Positions 1 to 11,801 of a stretch of DNA of 64,000 nt are shown in pieces. Both the position numbers and the translations under genes were made by a program. The notes under the pieces were generated by a model. That model made no database searches and was not told the DNA's origin. It worked only from the letters and a program-made list of their open reading frames with translations. Position 1 is the first letter of the stretch. Each line of letters opens with the position of its first letter. This DNA comes from Vitrella brassicaformis (Eukaryota > Sar > Vitrellaceae): contig CDMY01000366.1 of assembly GCA_001179505.1 (NCBI GenBank), positions 189,404-253,403 on the forward strand, written 5' to 3'.

Positions 1-945
1 GGGGGGGGGGGGGGGGCTCGCTGGCTGATGTGTGATGGGTCTCTTCTCTCTCTTGTCTCGATAAATAAGAAGAATGTCAATAAGATAGATAGATTGGAAG
101 AGGGTGTGGTGTGTGTATACGTAATGAGTGAAGGGCCCGGAAGTACCAGCTAAAGAAGCTGGAAGGGCGATGCAGCACTAACAACACTCCTGCCTGGCTG
201 GCTGCCAGACCGGCAGCCAGGCAGGCAGGCAGGCAGTATACTAGTCACTCAGTATAGGGTGCTGCGTACATACCTTCCAGACGTCCATATGATATCTATG
301 TTTCTGCCTGCTGTTCATTCATTCGTGTCGTGTGTGTCCCTGGCCGGCGCGAATTCATACACACACACACATCCATGCCATGCCCCATGTGTGTGCAGTC
401 TGTGTCGTGATGATGTGATAGCAATGGGATGTTTACTGCTCGCTCGGTATGGGCGGGTGTGGGGCGGTTGGCAGGCGTACTTCTGCTGCGTCTGCGTGTG
501 TGTGTGTGAATGAGTTGATCATCCCTTGACTGATCGATTGTTTGGAGAAGCAGCTCCCCACCCCACCCCCCACCCCCCCCGCCCCCCCGTGGCGAGCAAC
601 CACCCGGATCGGTCATTCCATGTATGTATCCCTTCCCCTGCTGCGTTGCATGCAGACGCGTGTCTGTCGTCCGTCCCTTTTGTACGTCCATACACATGAC
701 ATATATGTGTGTGTGTCTGTCTGTGTCCATGGACTTGCTTTAAAGTATCAGATGCAATCATTGCATCCCTTCTCCCTCCCTGAGCAGCACAGCAACCACA
801 AGATCGACATGGAAATGAAGGAGACTGACTGGACTGGCCCAACCAGACAAACAAACAAACCCCCCACACCACACCACCCCTCCCCGGCCTGTGGGAGCAG
901 AGCAAAGCCGCCACTCAACGCCCCCACACCCATCACACCCATCCA
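1..945. other. Downstream flank, no gene seen
   Basis: The window opens with a run of 16 G, followed by TG-rich and purine or pyrimidine simple sequence. I see no open frame with protein-like composition. The long frames here are low-complexity translations of CA/TG and C-rich repeats, or shadows of the minus-strand gene that ends at 946. The stretch is probably the 3' flank of that gene. Confidence 0.6.
189..229. repeat. Inverted repeat (18-bp arms)
   Basis: Positions 189-206 and 212-229 are reverse complements with one mismatch, separated by five bases, and would form a strong GC hairpin. The arms are built from GGCT and GGCA units, so the structure may simply come from two opposed microsatellites. 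Confidence 0.6.
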
Positions 946-3900
946 TCATCCCTTGTGCGCGCCCTTTTCGTATTTCCACGGCACGCGAACCTGCGACCGG
1001 CTGATCGAAAGGTCCTGCAGAAACACCGACAAATCCTTCACCTCACTCTCGCCGTGGACAGCAGCCGCTGCAGCCGCTGCAGCTGGGGTGACGGTCTCGC
1101 TTTCGCACTCCTCCTCTCCCTCTCCCTCTCCCTCGCCCTCTTCCTCGATGGGCGCGGGCTGGTCAGGTGCTGGGGTAGCTTGTGTAGTATGCGGTTGTTT
1201 GGTGCTTTTGCTGAGGGCGTAGATGCTCTGCAGGTTGAAGGACAGCTGCTTGCGCTCCGACTCGGTGACGTTGCTCCACAGCTGCTCAAACAGGGTGATC
1301 AAGGCCTTGATTCATGCGACAGAGACCATGGACCCACACCACACAAGAGACAAGAGAGAGTGTCCTTGACTGACTGACGGATGGATGGAGATGTATGTAT
1401 GTGCATGTGTGTGGGTACGTTTGTACGTTTTTGGATTCCTGCTCGTTGATCAGCTGCGTCTCGACGTCTCTGTATCTGATGCGCAGCTCATACAGCTCGG
1501 GGAGCACCTCGTCCTCCTGCTGCAGCGCCTGGTACTTGTTGTCGAGCTCCTCGATCTCCTTGAGCAGCCCCTCACGCCCCTGACGCAGCGACTCCACCTG
1601 ACGGGCGGCCTCGTCCAGCTTGCCCTCCACGTCGCGCTTCTCTTTCTCCAGCCGAGACACGTGCGCGTTCATCTCTCTGTTGAAGGAAGGAAACAGGTGC
1701 GTGCGAACAGAGTCCAGGGGGCATTGTGTCTGTGTTGTGTGCTGTGAGTGTGGCGCTGGCTGACCGTATCTTGGAATTGGATGCAGTAAGGCCTGCAAGG
1801 CATCATTTACACACACAACACAAGGGCTGCAGTGCACCCATCACGTCTCTGTCTCCTTGTGGGTCTATATATACGTTGGTTGGCCTCCTCAGCGAACTCC
1901 TGTGCCCACTCGACTCTTCTCTCGGACTCCTTGTGTGCGCCCTCCAGCTCGCTCTCCAGCTTAGACACGTGCTCCTTCAAGCGGCCGAGCGCCTCCTCCT
2001 TCTCTGCCAAAGACGCCTGATTGGTTCATGCCATGCAGCACGAGATCCATCCAATCCATTTGTGCAGTGGACATCTGTGTGCGTGTGAAGCGCACTTTGG
2101 CGTCTTTGAGGTCTTGTTCGGCGGTTGGGGATACGGTGCCTTTCTGGTCGAGGGCTGTGAGTCGGTCCTGCAGCTGGGTGATGAGCGCCTGCTGCTCGTG
2201 GTGCTTCCGCTGCACTCCACTCACACAGACAGACAGTCACCGCACCGTTCTCTGGATGCGTGTGTGTTTTTTGTTTTGCAGCCACACCCAATGTGGGTGC
2301 GCCGTGCCCCTGACTGACCTCTTCGTCAGCGAGTACGGCGGCGACTCTTTGTTTGTGTGTGGCCTCGAACGTCTCGATGGTCTCCTGCTGCGTCTTGCAC
2401 GTGGCATCCAACGCTCTGACGCCATAAAATGATACATCACAACACAACACAACACAATATAACAGTGCAGGCGGCACCGTGCCGCCCACCTCATCTCACC
2501 TCACTCACCTTGAGTACTGTTTGAGTGCCTGTATCTTGCCCTTCTTGGCGGTGATCGACCGCCGCAGCTCATCGACATACGCCCTGTCGCCCACGTCACC
2601 ACCACCAAAATCTGCAAAGCGAAACAAGCATTCATTGGGTGGCATTTGTCCCTGTGCTTGGCTTGCTGTCTGTCTGGTTGTGAGTGAGTGAGTGAGTGAG
2701 TTGCCTGGTGATGCTGTCACTGGCGACGAGGCGGTGCCCAGCGTGGTGTCCAGCAAATCCTCGCCGGCCAGCGCCCACTGCAGCGTCTCGTGCAGACCCT
2801 ATCATTCATAAGCACACAACATCCGCCGTCTGCTGTTTGTGTGTCCCTTTGTTAGTTACTGTGTCCGTCGATCTGACCTTGCAGAGGTAGAGGTGCTGTG
2901 TGTGGGAGTACAGCAGCGGCGCGTACCTGCGGGCCTTGATGGCCTCCTGAAGGAAGAACACACACACACACACACACAGCCGATTGATTAAATTCTTGTG
3001 TCTGGTCTGCCTGTGTCCCGCTGCAGCAATGAATGGCTCACGTCACGTACGTGTGGGTGTTCGTCGAGTGGGTATATGTTGTTGTTGGCCCAGTCGATGA
3101 CCGGCGTGATGCTCACACACACCATCCTCTCCTTGGCCGAGCCACCCTCAGAAAAATCAAGACTCGACAAAACTACACACACGCCCACATGACGTATTCC
3201 CTGTCCTGTGTGTGTGTGTGTGTACACGTTTGTTTGATAGCGTGTTCCTCCGCTCCCGAGAGTCCGTTCTGCATGCCCATGCGTGACGGCAGTGGCGGGT
3301 GGGACACATCGCCGCCCGCCACGCCATATGCTGATGATGATGAAGACGAGGAGGCGCCCGCCGACGGGATGCCCGCCAGACGCAGCCTGGCAAACAACCA
3401 TATCAGCGACCGCGTTTGTGTGTGTCTCTCGTGTGGCAGTCGGTATTCCTTGCAGATTCCACTTGCCATGTGTGGTAGAGCTGGTAGCCAATGTCCTCGG
3501 TGAAGGCCCACACCGGAATCACCACCGAACCTGACCCACCACCAGGACACACACACAGAGACAGGGAGAGAGAGAGACACACACACTGGACGAGCAGGCC
3601 TTCCGTCGCGTGCACCTCTGTTGATGACAATTCTGGGCATGTATATGGACTGCGGTGAGCTCTCGTAGATGCGCCGCTCCTCCTCGCCCGACGAATCCTC
3701 ATAGCTGAATACCTCCAAGGTCAACATAGAACTCTTGGCCAGATACACTTCACCTGCACACAAAACAGCCGAATTAACTAACTATCCACCAAATGGTGCT
3801 CAACAGCCATGGCAGGATCTGCCTCTCTCGGGGTCTCTTCCCTTCTCTGACTGACCGGGCAGCTTCCGAGCCAGAATGACGCGTGTCGAAGTCTGGGCGC

Positions 3901-4156
3901 TTGCCATCGCTGCTGCTGGCGCTCCCTCTTTCTGCTGCCTCACACCCATCGTCAGCACGCCAAGCCTACACACAGATAGACAAGCCAGCAGACAGAGGGC
4001 GGGTGAGATTAATGGCCCCCTCCTGCAGCAGATCTCTACAGACCATTTCTCGTTGGGCTTCAGATGCACATTTCGCACGTCATGAAGGGCAACGGCGCAG
4101 CGGAGAGTGTCACCCAGCAGAGGGTCGTGGGCCACGCTGGACGCGAATGCACCCAT
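946..4156 (-). CDS. Coiled-coil protein with a possible N-terminal C2-like domain
   Basis: This multi-exon gene starts at ATG 4154-4156 and stops at TGA 946-948. The first third is globular and beta-rich, with segments such as LTLEVFSYEDSSGEEE and VVIPVWAFTEDIGYQLYHTW. That pattern resembles a C2-type sandwich, but the resemblance is weak. The middle and C-terminal parts are classic heptad coiled coil, for example near 1961-2010 and 1600-1690. The last exon (946-1302) adds an acidic EGEGEGEE stretch, a run of eight alanines and a basic tail. A 29-nt exon near 1770-1798 keeps the heptad register. Two introns appear to use GC donors, near 3463 and near 2700. The layout suggests a cytoskeletal or trafficking scaffold, but I do not recognise the family. 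It is head-to-head with the gene starting at 4308. Confidence 0.65.
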
Positions 4157-4307
4157 CGTTGGCGGTGTGAGGATGCCGTCTCAGGCCCCCACTTGCCCCC
4201 ATAGCTCGCAATGTGTTTCGCAGGGAGATCTGTTGCTCGCCTTTTTGCTGTCGATCTGGAGCCTACGCCATGCACATCTCAGATCTTGGTTCATAGCTAC
4301 GCTGGGG
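4157..4307. promoter_or_regulatory. Shared divergent promoter region
   Basis: Only 151 bp separate the start codons of the minus-strand coiled-coil gene (4156) and the plus-strand plastid-leader gene (4308). Both promoters and both 5' UTRs must lie in or overlap this interval. I see no clear TATA box. Confidence 0.5.
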
Positions 4308-6397
4308 ATGAGTCGAGTGGCTGCACCATGCTTATCCTGTTCCCTATTGGGAAGCATCGCACCGACTGCTCTGCTGCTGCTCGCTGCCCGTGTGGACGCC
4401 TTCATCCGCGGATCTGTCCAGGCGTTTGCTGTCGAACGGCCCCTCTTTCCCCTGCCGTCTGCACACAGACGGCAACCAGTCACTGCGCTGCACTCAGTGA
4501 TGCTCCAACCAGGTGGGTACGCAGCCAAGGGCAAGCAATTAATGGTGCGTGCGAATGAATGTTGGTCTGTCTGTCTGCATGCTTCTGGTTGGTGTCAACA
4601 GGTCGACTAAACATGGACGCCTTCTTCGCCAAGGATCTGCCGGGCAATGACGAGCCGGACATTCCGTACGAGCCGGACCCTGAGGACTATGACCCGCTGA
4701 CCGACCCACGGTACCACGAGGCCCGGCAGACTCTGAGGCAGCTCAACCAACCGGCCGGACTGATCATGCCGACGCATCCCGACACCCTCACCAACTACAC
4801 TGATGCGGAGATCGACATGATGGATGCGTATCAGGTGCAGTGTGAGCTGGCCTACCGGGCATACAGGACACGAGGGCCCAACTTCACAATCAGACAACGG
4901 TAGGTACACCCTCACACCCTCACACGCAGGAACATCCATCCATCCATCCGTCCATCGGTGCGTGCAGGCTCAAGGACGCCATGCGCAACCCCAAGCAGCT
5001 GCGCGACCCTGTTGAGCGGCCCAAGAGTGAGCTGGAGATCCAGAGCGATGAGGTCATACGTGAGCTGCGGGAGGAGCGGCAGGCCGAGCAGGCGGCGCTC
5101 GACGACAAGAGAAAGATGGAGGGGTCTGAGGGTGTCAGTCGAGATGACGTCTTGGCGGATGAGCCTATCGAGCTGAGGCTGGCCAAGAGGATGAGGGAGG
5201 TTGACGAGAAAATCGATGAGCTGGAGAGGGTGAGTGAGGACACCGCAGGATAGGATGGCACCTGTGGATCCATTCATTCGTGCCCTCTCTATCTGTCTGT
5301 GCGGGTGTGTTGTTGTGTTCGTTCGTGTCAGCGTCGTTGGATCTGCAGCTGGCAGGACGAGTGGGACCAGATGGCTGAGGAGATGAAGATGAAGGCACTT
5401 GCGGATGATGACAAGAACCTCACAGACATCGGATACGTCGAGGGAGGACGTACGCACCACACCGACAACCAGACAACCAGACAGACAGACAGACAGACAC
5501 GCGTGGCTCATCGGGTGGTGTGGTGTGGTGTGGCAGTGTCTGGCCGCTGGCCTGCCGACCAGTGGCCTGAGATCGAGAAGTACTACAAGATCGGCAACCA
5601 GGGGGACATGCCCGAGGGCAGCATCACTCTCGAACACAACCCGGTAGGCGGGCCGGTATGTATGGGCACAGTAAGGAACGGGACGCACTATGGATTACAA
5701 GTGATAATGGTGACCCTGCCGCACGTGTGTGCAGGAGCTGGCTGTCCAGCAGAAGCGCAGATTCGTCGACCGGAGCCAAGGGATGGGCACCTTCACACTC
5801 ATGGTGGGTGGGTGCCTTGGCGGGGGTGGGTGGGTCGGGTGGGGGGTGGGCTGGCGGCCGCAAGGCATCAACACGCATTCGGGCCGCTCCTTTATGGATT
5901 GATGTGTGTACGTGTGTATGTGTGTGTGCAGGAGATCCACGAGCACTACCACGTGCCGCTGCGTTTCCTGGGTGACGTGTGCTGCAAGTGGGGGGCGCCT
6001 GCACCGGTTCCACTCGATGTGCCCGTCAAGGTAGGTGGACCAGAACACGCCATTTCCGTTGCATGGATCGATGGATGGATGGATGGGTTTCAGGAGCTGA
6101 TTTCTGGCGAGTTTGTGTGGCATTTGATCGAGACGGTCCACTACTTTGACCCATTTGACCTCGATGACCTGTGCGCACCACGAGCCATGCGGACACAGAC
6201 TGCATATTTGTGCGTCACTCACTGTGAATGGTGTGTGGTGTGTGGTGTGTGGTGCAGTTACATTGAGCGTGACATCATCGATTTGGGTCGGAAGTTCAAG
6301 ATGCGCACCTCTGACCTGGAGAAGGTCTGCGACCAACTCGACATCAGGTGGGCCCACACGGCAAGGCAAGACGACACCATCCCATCCATCCACACAC

Positions 6398-6436
<39 letters not shown>

Positions 6437-6784
6437 GACACAGGTGCTCTCCGCTTGTCTGTGTGTCATGTCATGTGTGTCAGGTTGCCATTTGGCGTGG
6501 AGACTCAGGTCTCGAGAGATGACTACATCAAAATCTGCAAAAGGATCGGCGTCGAACTCGTAAGTGGGAAAGGAAGCCAACACACACACGGAGACTGCGG
6601 TGATGTCTCATCTGCATGTATGTGTCCATCGATGGTCTTCCTGTGTGTGTGTGTGTGTGTGTGTGTGACATGTGGTCAGCCGCCCGACCCCTCCCAAGCC
6701 CCCGACAGCCCCACGCGTTTCCTCTTTGGCAAAGACACCATCCTGCCGCCAGAGGAACTCAAGGACCTGAAAGTGGACATATAG
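4308..6784 (+). CDS. Probable plastid-targeted protein of unknown function
   Basis: Exon 1 (4308-4512) encodes a hydrophobic signal peptide with the core IAPTALLLLAA. An Ala-Phe junction follows at about residues 31-32, then a basic, serine-containing transit-like stretch. This bipartite leader is typical of proteins imported into complex plastids. Exon 2 starts at 4602 and joins in frame. Further exons lie near 4968-5229, 5332-5449 and 5537-5642, with more up to the stop TAG at 6782-6784. The mature part is acidic at first (PDIPYEPDPEDYDPLTDP), then a charged helix, then a compact conserved-looking region containing VPLRFLGDVCCKWG, FVWHLIETVHYFDPFDLDDL and MRTSDLEKVCDQL. The last part could be a small helical DNA- or RNA-binding fold, but I cannot name the family. 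The leader is well supported; the function is unknown. Confidence 0.8.
6391..6434. repeat. (CACATA)n intronic minisatellite
   Basis: A hexamer tract inside an intron of the plastid-leader gene, next to a CATCC run. It is typical of the repeat-filled introns here. Confidence 0.75.
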
Positions 6785-7094
6785 CTAGCTAGGTGCGTCT
6801 TCTGTGGTGTGGGTAAAGGAAAGGTGTTTCATTGTCTCATGAGCTCGCTTGCTCGAGGTCCATGGACCACGTGCATGGTTGTGGTGGCGCGGGGACTTAG
6901 CGGTTTGTGTAAGCTAAGCACAGCCCTGAAGCACAACCCTGTAGAAAGAAGTTAGAGAGCGTCGGCGGGGTCTGGGGGTACGGTACGTCCACACAGACGG
7001 AAGATAGGGGTTAGGGTTAGGGGCAGGGTTCGGAGTTAGGGGTAGACACGACGGGTAGATACAGAAAAGGTCTCCACCTCGACTTCTATTCGCG
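6785..7094. other. Intergenic, no gene
   Basis: This is the spacer between two plus-strand genes. It contains the 3' flank of the plastid-leader gene and a degenerate telomere-like repeat (listed separately). No coding signal is seen. Confidence 0.5.
7006..7042 (+). repeat. Degenerate interstitial telomere-like repeat
   Basis: This short stretch reads as successive GGGGTTA, GGGTTA, GGGGCA, GGGTTC and GGAGTTA units. That is close to TTAGGG or TTTAGGG telomere repeats but with several substitutions. It sits about 50 bp upstream of the internally duplicated gene at 7095. Confidence 0.6.
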
Positions 7095-7807
7095 ATGCAG
7101 TGGAATGACCGACAAGCGAAGGGACCGCGCGGAGAGAAAGCTGTAGCGTTCCTCCCCGGGACGCGGGATCTGGAAGATGTGTTCGAGGACCCTTCCAAGG
7201 AGTACTACGTGAAGCTGAATGGACAGCGGAGATACCTCGACCTTCGAGCAATCCCAATCCTTCATCACTGGCTTATTTCTTTCATACTCGCGATGGGCGA
7301 GCGGCAAGTTGAGGTACCGGGGGGAGGGCGGGCGGTGGCGTTCCTCCCCGGGACGCGGGATCTGGTCCCTGTCTTCGAGAGCCTTTTCCTTCCAATGCGG
7401 TACTACGTGAAGGAGAATGGAGAGCGGAGATACTTCGAGCTTCTGCCGCCCGGAGTACGCCCGAGGAATGAGCACCGCGTCAGGTGAGATGCGCACCACT
7501 GTTCTCATTCGTTCTCACGTGTGTGTGTGGTTGTGTGTGTGTGCGTGTGCGCGTCAGGTACGACGCGGCACCGACAGCGCAGCCCGCTGCCCAGCCAGTG
7601 GAGCGATGGTATCTGGAGCAGTTCTTTCTGGATCTCTTCCAGCCCTACCTTGACCAGAAGAAGAGAGCAGCATATGAGTCCGGTTCCTGGAGATATCTCC
7701 CTTGGGTCTTTCTGAACTTCCTTCTGACGCTGCTGGTAGTGGGAGTTTTGGGTGTTGAAATCGGTCTCGAAAGAGGTGGACTACGTCTGGCGTTGGTCGT
7801 GGTTTGA
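7095..7807 (+). CDS. Small protein with a duplicated module and C-terminal membrane helix
   Basis: This is a two-exon gene. Exon 1 runs from ATG 7095 to about 7481, and exon 2 resumes at about 7559 after a TG-rich intron, with an in-frame join reading HRV-RYDAAP. Exon 1 contains two copies of a roughly 40-residue module. Each has AVAFLPGTRDL, then a spacer, then YYVK(L/E)NG(Q/E)RRY. The DNA copies (about 7139-7235 and 7329-7435) share a long identical block around the AFLPGTRDL codons, so the duplication is fairly recent. Exon 2 ends in one hydrophobic helix (VFLNFLLTLLVVGVLGVEIG) and a short tail. I do not recognise the module. A lineage-specific family is likely, and the protein is probably a tail-anchored or single-pass membrane protein. 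Confidence 0.6.
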
Positions 7808-8663
7808 AGTGCGCAGAGCAGCTTGGCTGCGCACTTTATCGCCGTGAGTATTCGGCGAGACTTTTAGTCTGGGCTCAGGCAGTGGTGTTTTGTTTTGCTT
7901 TGGTTGTTTTGATTAAGTTGGTGTTCTAGGTGCGTGTGTTTGTTGACCGACTAAGTAACTAGGTTTGTAGATACAGACGGTCATACATTTGTTGTCTATA
8001 GACTCGTTCGTTCACTCAGCGGCATGCATGCTCGGCCCCACAGCCCCACATCAGCCCCAGCCCGACAAAACTAACCCTCGACCCCACACAAACCCCACAC
8101 GCCTCATCAAGGATCTGAACCATGAAAACATGACGGATACATCAGACAGATGCACATATTCAGTATCGGAAGTTTCTCTCTCCCCTCCGTGTCCAACCCA
8201 ACCTTCCGCACCGCTACCCGCTGAGGAACGAACGACCACCGATCACAATTTTATCGGAACGGTTTCACCTGTGCATGTGATTTTGGCTTGACTAGCGTAA
8301 GTGTGGGAGTTGTCAGAGTATGAGGTGGACGAGAGGTCATCAGATTGCGGGCTACATTTTAGATCCGGATCAGAGGGACGCTACATTGTCGCGCAGTGCC
8401 TCGCCTAGCTGTCTGTCTGTCTGTCTGTCTGTCTGTGTCTTGCTGGCTGTGTCGGTGTGCATGTCGGCCATCCATCGATCGACCCAGACAGACCCCTTAT
8501 ATAACCGACGAGAGTCGACAGACAATCGAGTCAGTCCATCCAATACCACACAGTGAGTGACAGGCAGAGAGATAAAGGACTGAACACACAGCTTCCTTCC
8601 CCCTGCCACTCACTGTTCTGCACAGACAGACACACGCATCTCGCCGCCACACACACCCCACAG
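7808..8663. other. Intergenic, no gene
   Basis: This is a convergent interval between the plus-strand gene ending at 7807 and the minus-strand importin ending at 8664. It contains a CTGT tract near 8408-8436 and no convincing coding frame. A 100-codon frame at 7989-8291 has no recognisable composition. Confidence 0.5.
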
Positions 8664-11600
8664 TCACAGCTGCTGGTAGAACTCCACTGCTGCCTGGGTG
8701 GAGCTGTTGCTCAGATACTCATACACCGCCTGAATGGACATATGGAGGGATCCACAGAAACCCGCCACACCGACCGCACCGATTAACATAAGCACGCTCG
8801 CGGCTGCCGTCATTGCGGGCAGTCAGGATCTTACTCACTCTGTGTTGTTGGGGGTTCTCCTTCAGCTTTGGGGCCAGCTGCTGCAGCAGCAACCGAACCT
8901 GGATGTCATGTGAGTGATATATGTGGGGTGCAACACACACACACACACACACGACAATGCGCACAACGGCGGGAAGGAGTCCAGTGAGTGAGTTGGGTCC
9001 ATCCATCCATCCATCTCGCACTTCACCGACTCACTTAGTTACCTGCTGTTTGGTGTTCTCATCGATGTCCGCCTTGTCATTGAACAGCTCACACACGGCG
9101 ATCTGACGATCCACACACCCTCGAGCAGCCAACTATATTGCCGTGTGATGTATATATGTTCACAGACCTACTTACCTTAGCGAGGTCGTGCAGGTGCGGC
9201 TGCAGGTGGGCCTGCGTCTGGGGCGTGTGGAACAGATACAATAGGCACTGTGAGTGAGACCGACCCGCACACACGCACACACAGAGAGATGGATGGAGCC
9301 ATGTGTGTCATGCACGAGATTGCCGTGTGGCCATTTTTGCCTTGAGGACGATAGAGCACTCATCCGCGTCGACTCGCAGCGGCAGCACACGGCACAGGCC
9401 AACCAGCAACTGATACACGAAAGGGAAATGGTGGGTGGACGGCACACAACTCACTCACACAACCCCACGACACATATATCTCTTTGGTCTATCTGTAGGG
9501 TCACACAGGGGGAGGGAGATAGATACAGACAGACAGACAGACCTGTGGGATGGGCAGCGCGTCGACCTTGACCCTGAGAATGATCCTGCAGACCGCCGCG
9601 GCCGCGTTGTCCACACTCGCCGCCTCCACGTCGTCATACTCCTGGTGGACTCCACTCATACACACAACATGGATGAATGGATGGGGACCCGCCTTGTCGG
9701 GGTGTGTGGTGGTGGCTGTGTGGACACGTACCTCTGCGTCAGTGTTGGTCTGTTCGTTGGCGAAGAAGGGCTGCAGCAGCTGCAGGATGGGCATGATCTG
9801 CTGCTCCAGCGTCGCCACACCCTCCCCCACCTACATCCATCCCCCCACCCACCACCTCTCCAGCCAGACACCATACCCTCAGGCAGCCAGGTGTGTACCG
9901 TACCTCGTAGAGGACGCCCAGCGTGAAGACGGCGTTTCTTCTGAGGTCCCAGTCCTCGTCCTGCTGCACGCCCTGCACCACATGCGGCAGCACCTGGTCC
10001 ACATAACGCGCTGCCGAACCACCCATCGCCTGAATTACGTCGCCGAAGCACCCGAGACCAATCGTCCTGCAAAGTGCATCCATCATGACAGACAGACACC
10101 ACAGCGGTACGGTGGACACAGCACAACACAGCACAGCACAGCACGCCCTCTAGCTAGTCGCCCGAGCGTGTTACTTGTAGACTTTGGATCGTTTGTGTGC
10201 GGCGAGTCTGAGGATGAGTGGGTGGAGCTGCTCGTAGAGGGGCTGGAAGGAGCTGCCGATGGCCTTGGCGATGGCGCCCACGAGTGTGGAGAGGCTCTCG
10301 AAGAGCTCCTCCTCGGCTGTGCGGGACTCCTCATCCTGCACGCAGGCAGAGAGACAGAGAGGAAGTGCAGCAACCTGAGAGTTGTGGTGTGGTGGTGGTG
10401 GTGGTGACGATGGACCTACCTGATCGAGGTCATCGTCGGAGTCCTGGCAGGGGTGCTTGCACTGGAGCAGCTCACTGCACACCGACAGCAGATCTGAACA
10501 CACACACGGAGCAACATGCGAGTCGAGTGCCGATCACCTCACCGACCCACCACACAGACAGACCTTTGTAGATGCCTTCGACCATGGCCGGCCCCAGGAT
10601 CTCGCACAGCTCTGATGTCACTGCACACGACACGAATGACCGACAGACAGACACCATGGATGGATGGATGGACACCGTTCTCCGTCCGCCTACAAACCAT
10701 CCAATGCGGCAGACACAACGGCCTTCTCATCACTCTGCACACACACAGCCAACCAACCAACCAACCACACATTCACCAACAAGACAGACACCCCACCCCC
10801 ACCACTCCATGTAGGCACCTCCTTGACGTTCTTCCACACGAAAGGCCACAGCTTGCTCAGCCCGTCCTGGCAGTTCTGGGTGAGCGGCGACTGGCAGGGC
10901 AGCCCCGGCTTCCACTGGGAGACCTCCGACTTCCTCACCTGCCCCTCCCCTGTGGTACCGCTCTTGGCCGGGGGGGTGAACCAGGGGGGCGGCTGGGTGC
11001 GGTGGATGTTCAGGATGATGGCCTCGGCGAGATTCAACGCCTGCGGGGTGGGGTGGGCATGAGAGAGGGGTGGCTTGGTTGGTTGGCATGGGGGCGGGGC
11101 GGGGGTGGAGTGTTTGCCTTGCCTTGCCAACCCACCCGTTGCCGTATCGATGAGTGGAAGTGGCAGTGGAGCTTCTCGACTATCAGCACCAAGCTGCATG
11201 GCATACCATGCACACACACGAACGTACAGAAGCCAATTAAATAAGGGCACGGTGTGCACAGATGTGATCGTGTCGGGTCGCCCGCCCGCCCGCCCGCTCA
11301 GTCTGAAGGGCTGTGTGGATTGGGTCACTGGCCACCCCACCGACCGACCTATCTAGGATAAGATTATCTACTTACCTGTTGAGGTGTTGGTGCATGTGTG
11401 GCCCGAGGGCGTCAGTGAAGACCTGCAGCCCGTACACTGCCGACTCAACCTCATCCAAGTAACCTAACCCACACACACACACACAAACCCACACACCGAC
11501 CGCTGTTTCCCCGCACCCCCCCACCTCCCCTCACACCGGTTCTGATGGAGATGCCGGCGATCCGTCTCTCGTCCTCCTCGTCCTCCTCATCATCAAAACC

Positions 11601-11770
11601 TGACAATGGATCTGACACAACACCGTCCACACCACACACGGCCTGGTGGGTGTCGTTGAGCCGCTATGATATGCTGGCCGTCTGTCTGACCGTGTTCATC
11701 TTGGTGTGTGAAGGTCTCAAACTTGTCAGACATGGCCGTCTCTACCAGAGAGGGGAAGACATCCTAAGCA

Positions 11771-11801
<31 letters not shown>

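Noticed and set aside
1-16. G16 run considered as a telomere or regulatory tract
   Set aside because: A plain homopolymer at the window edge; more likely a low-complexity or assembly-gap edge.
542-1222. 226-codon plus-strand frame
   Set aside because: Low-complexity Pro/Ser/Ala composition; it overlaps the last exon of the minus-strand coiled-coil gene as its complement.
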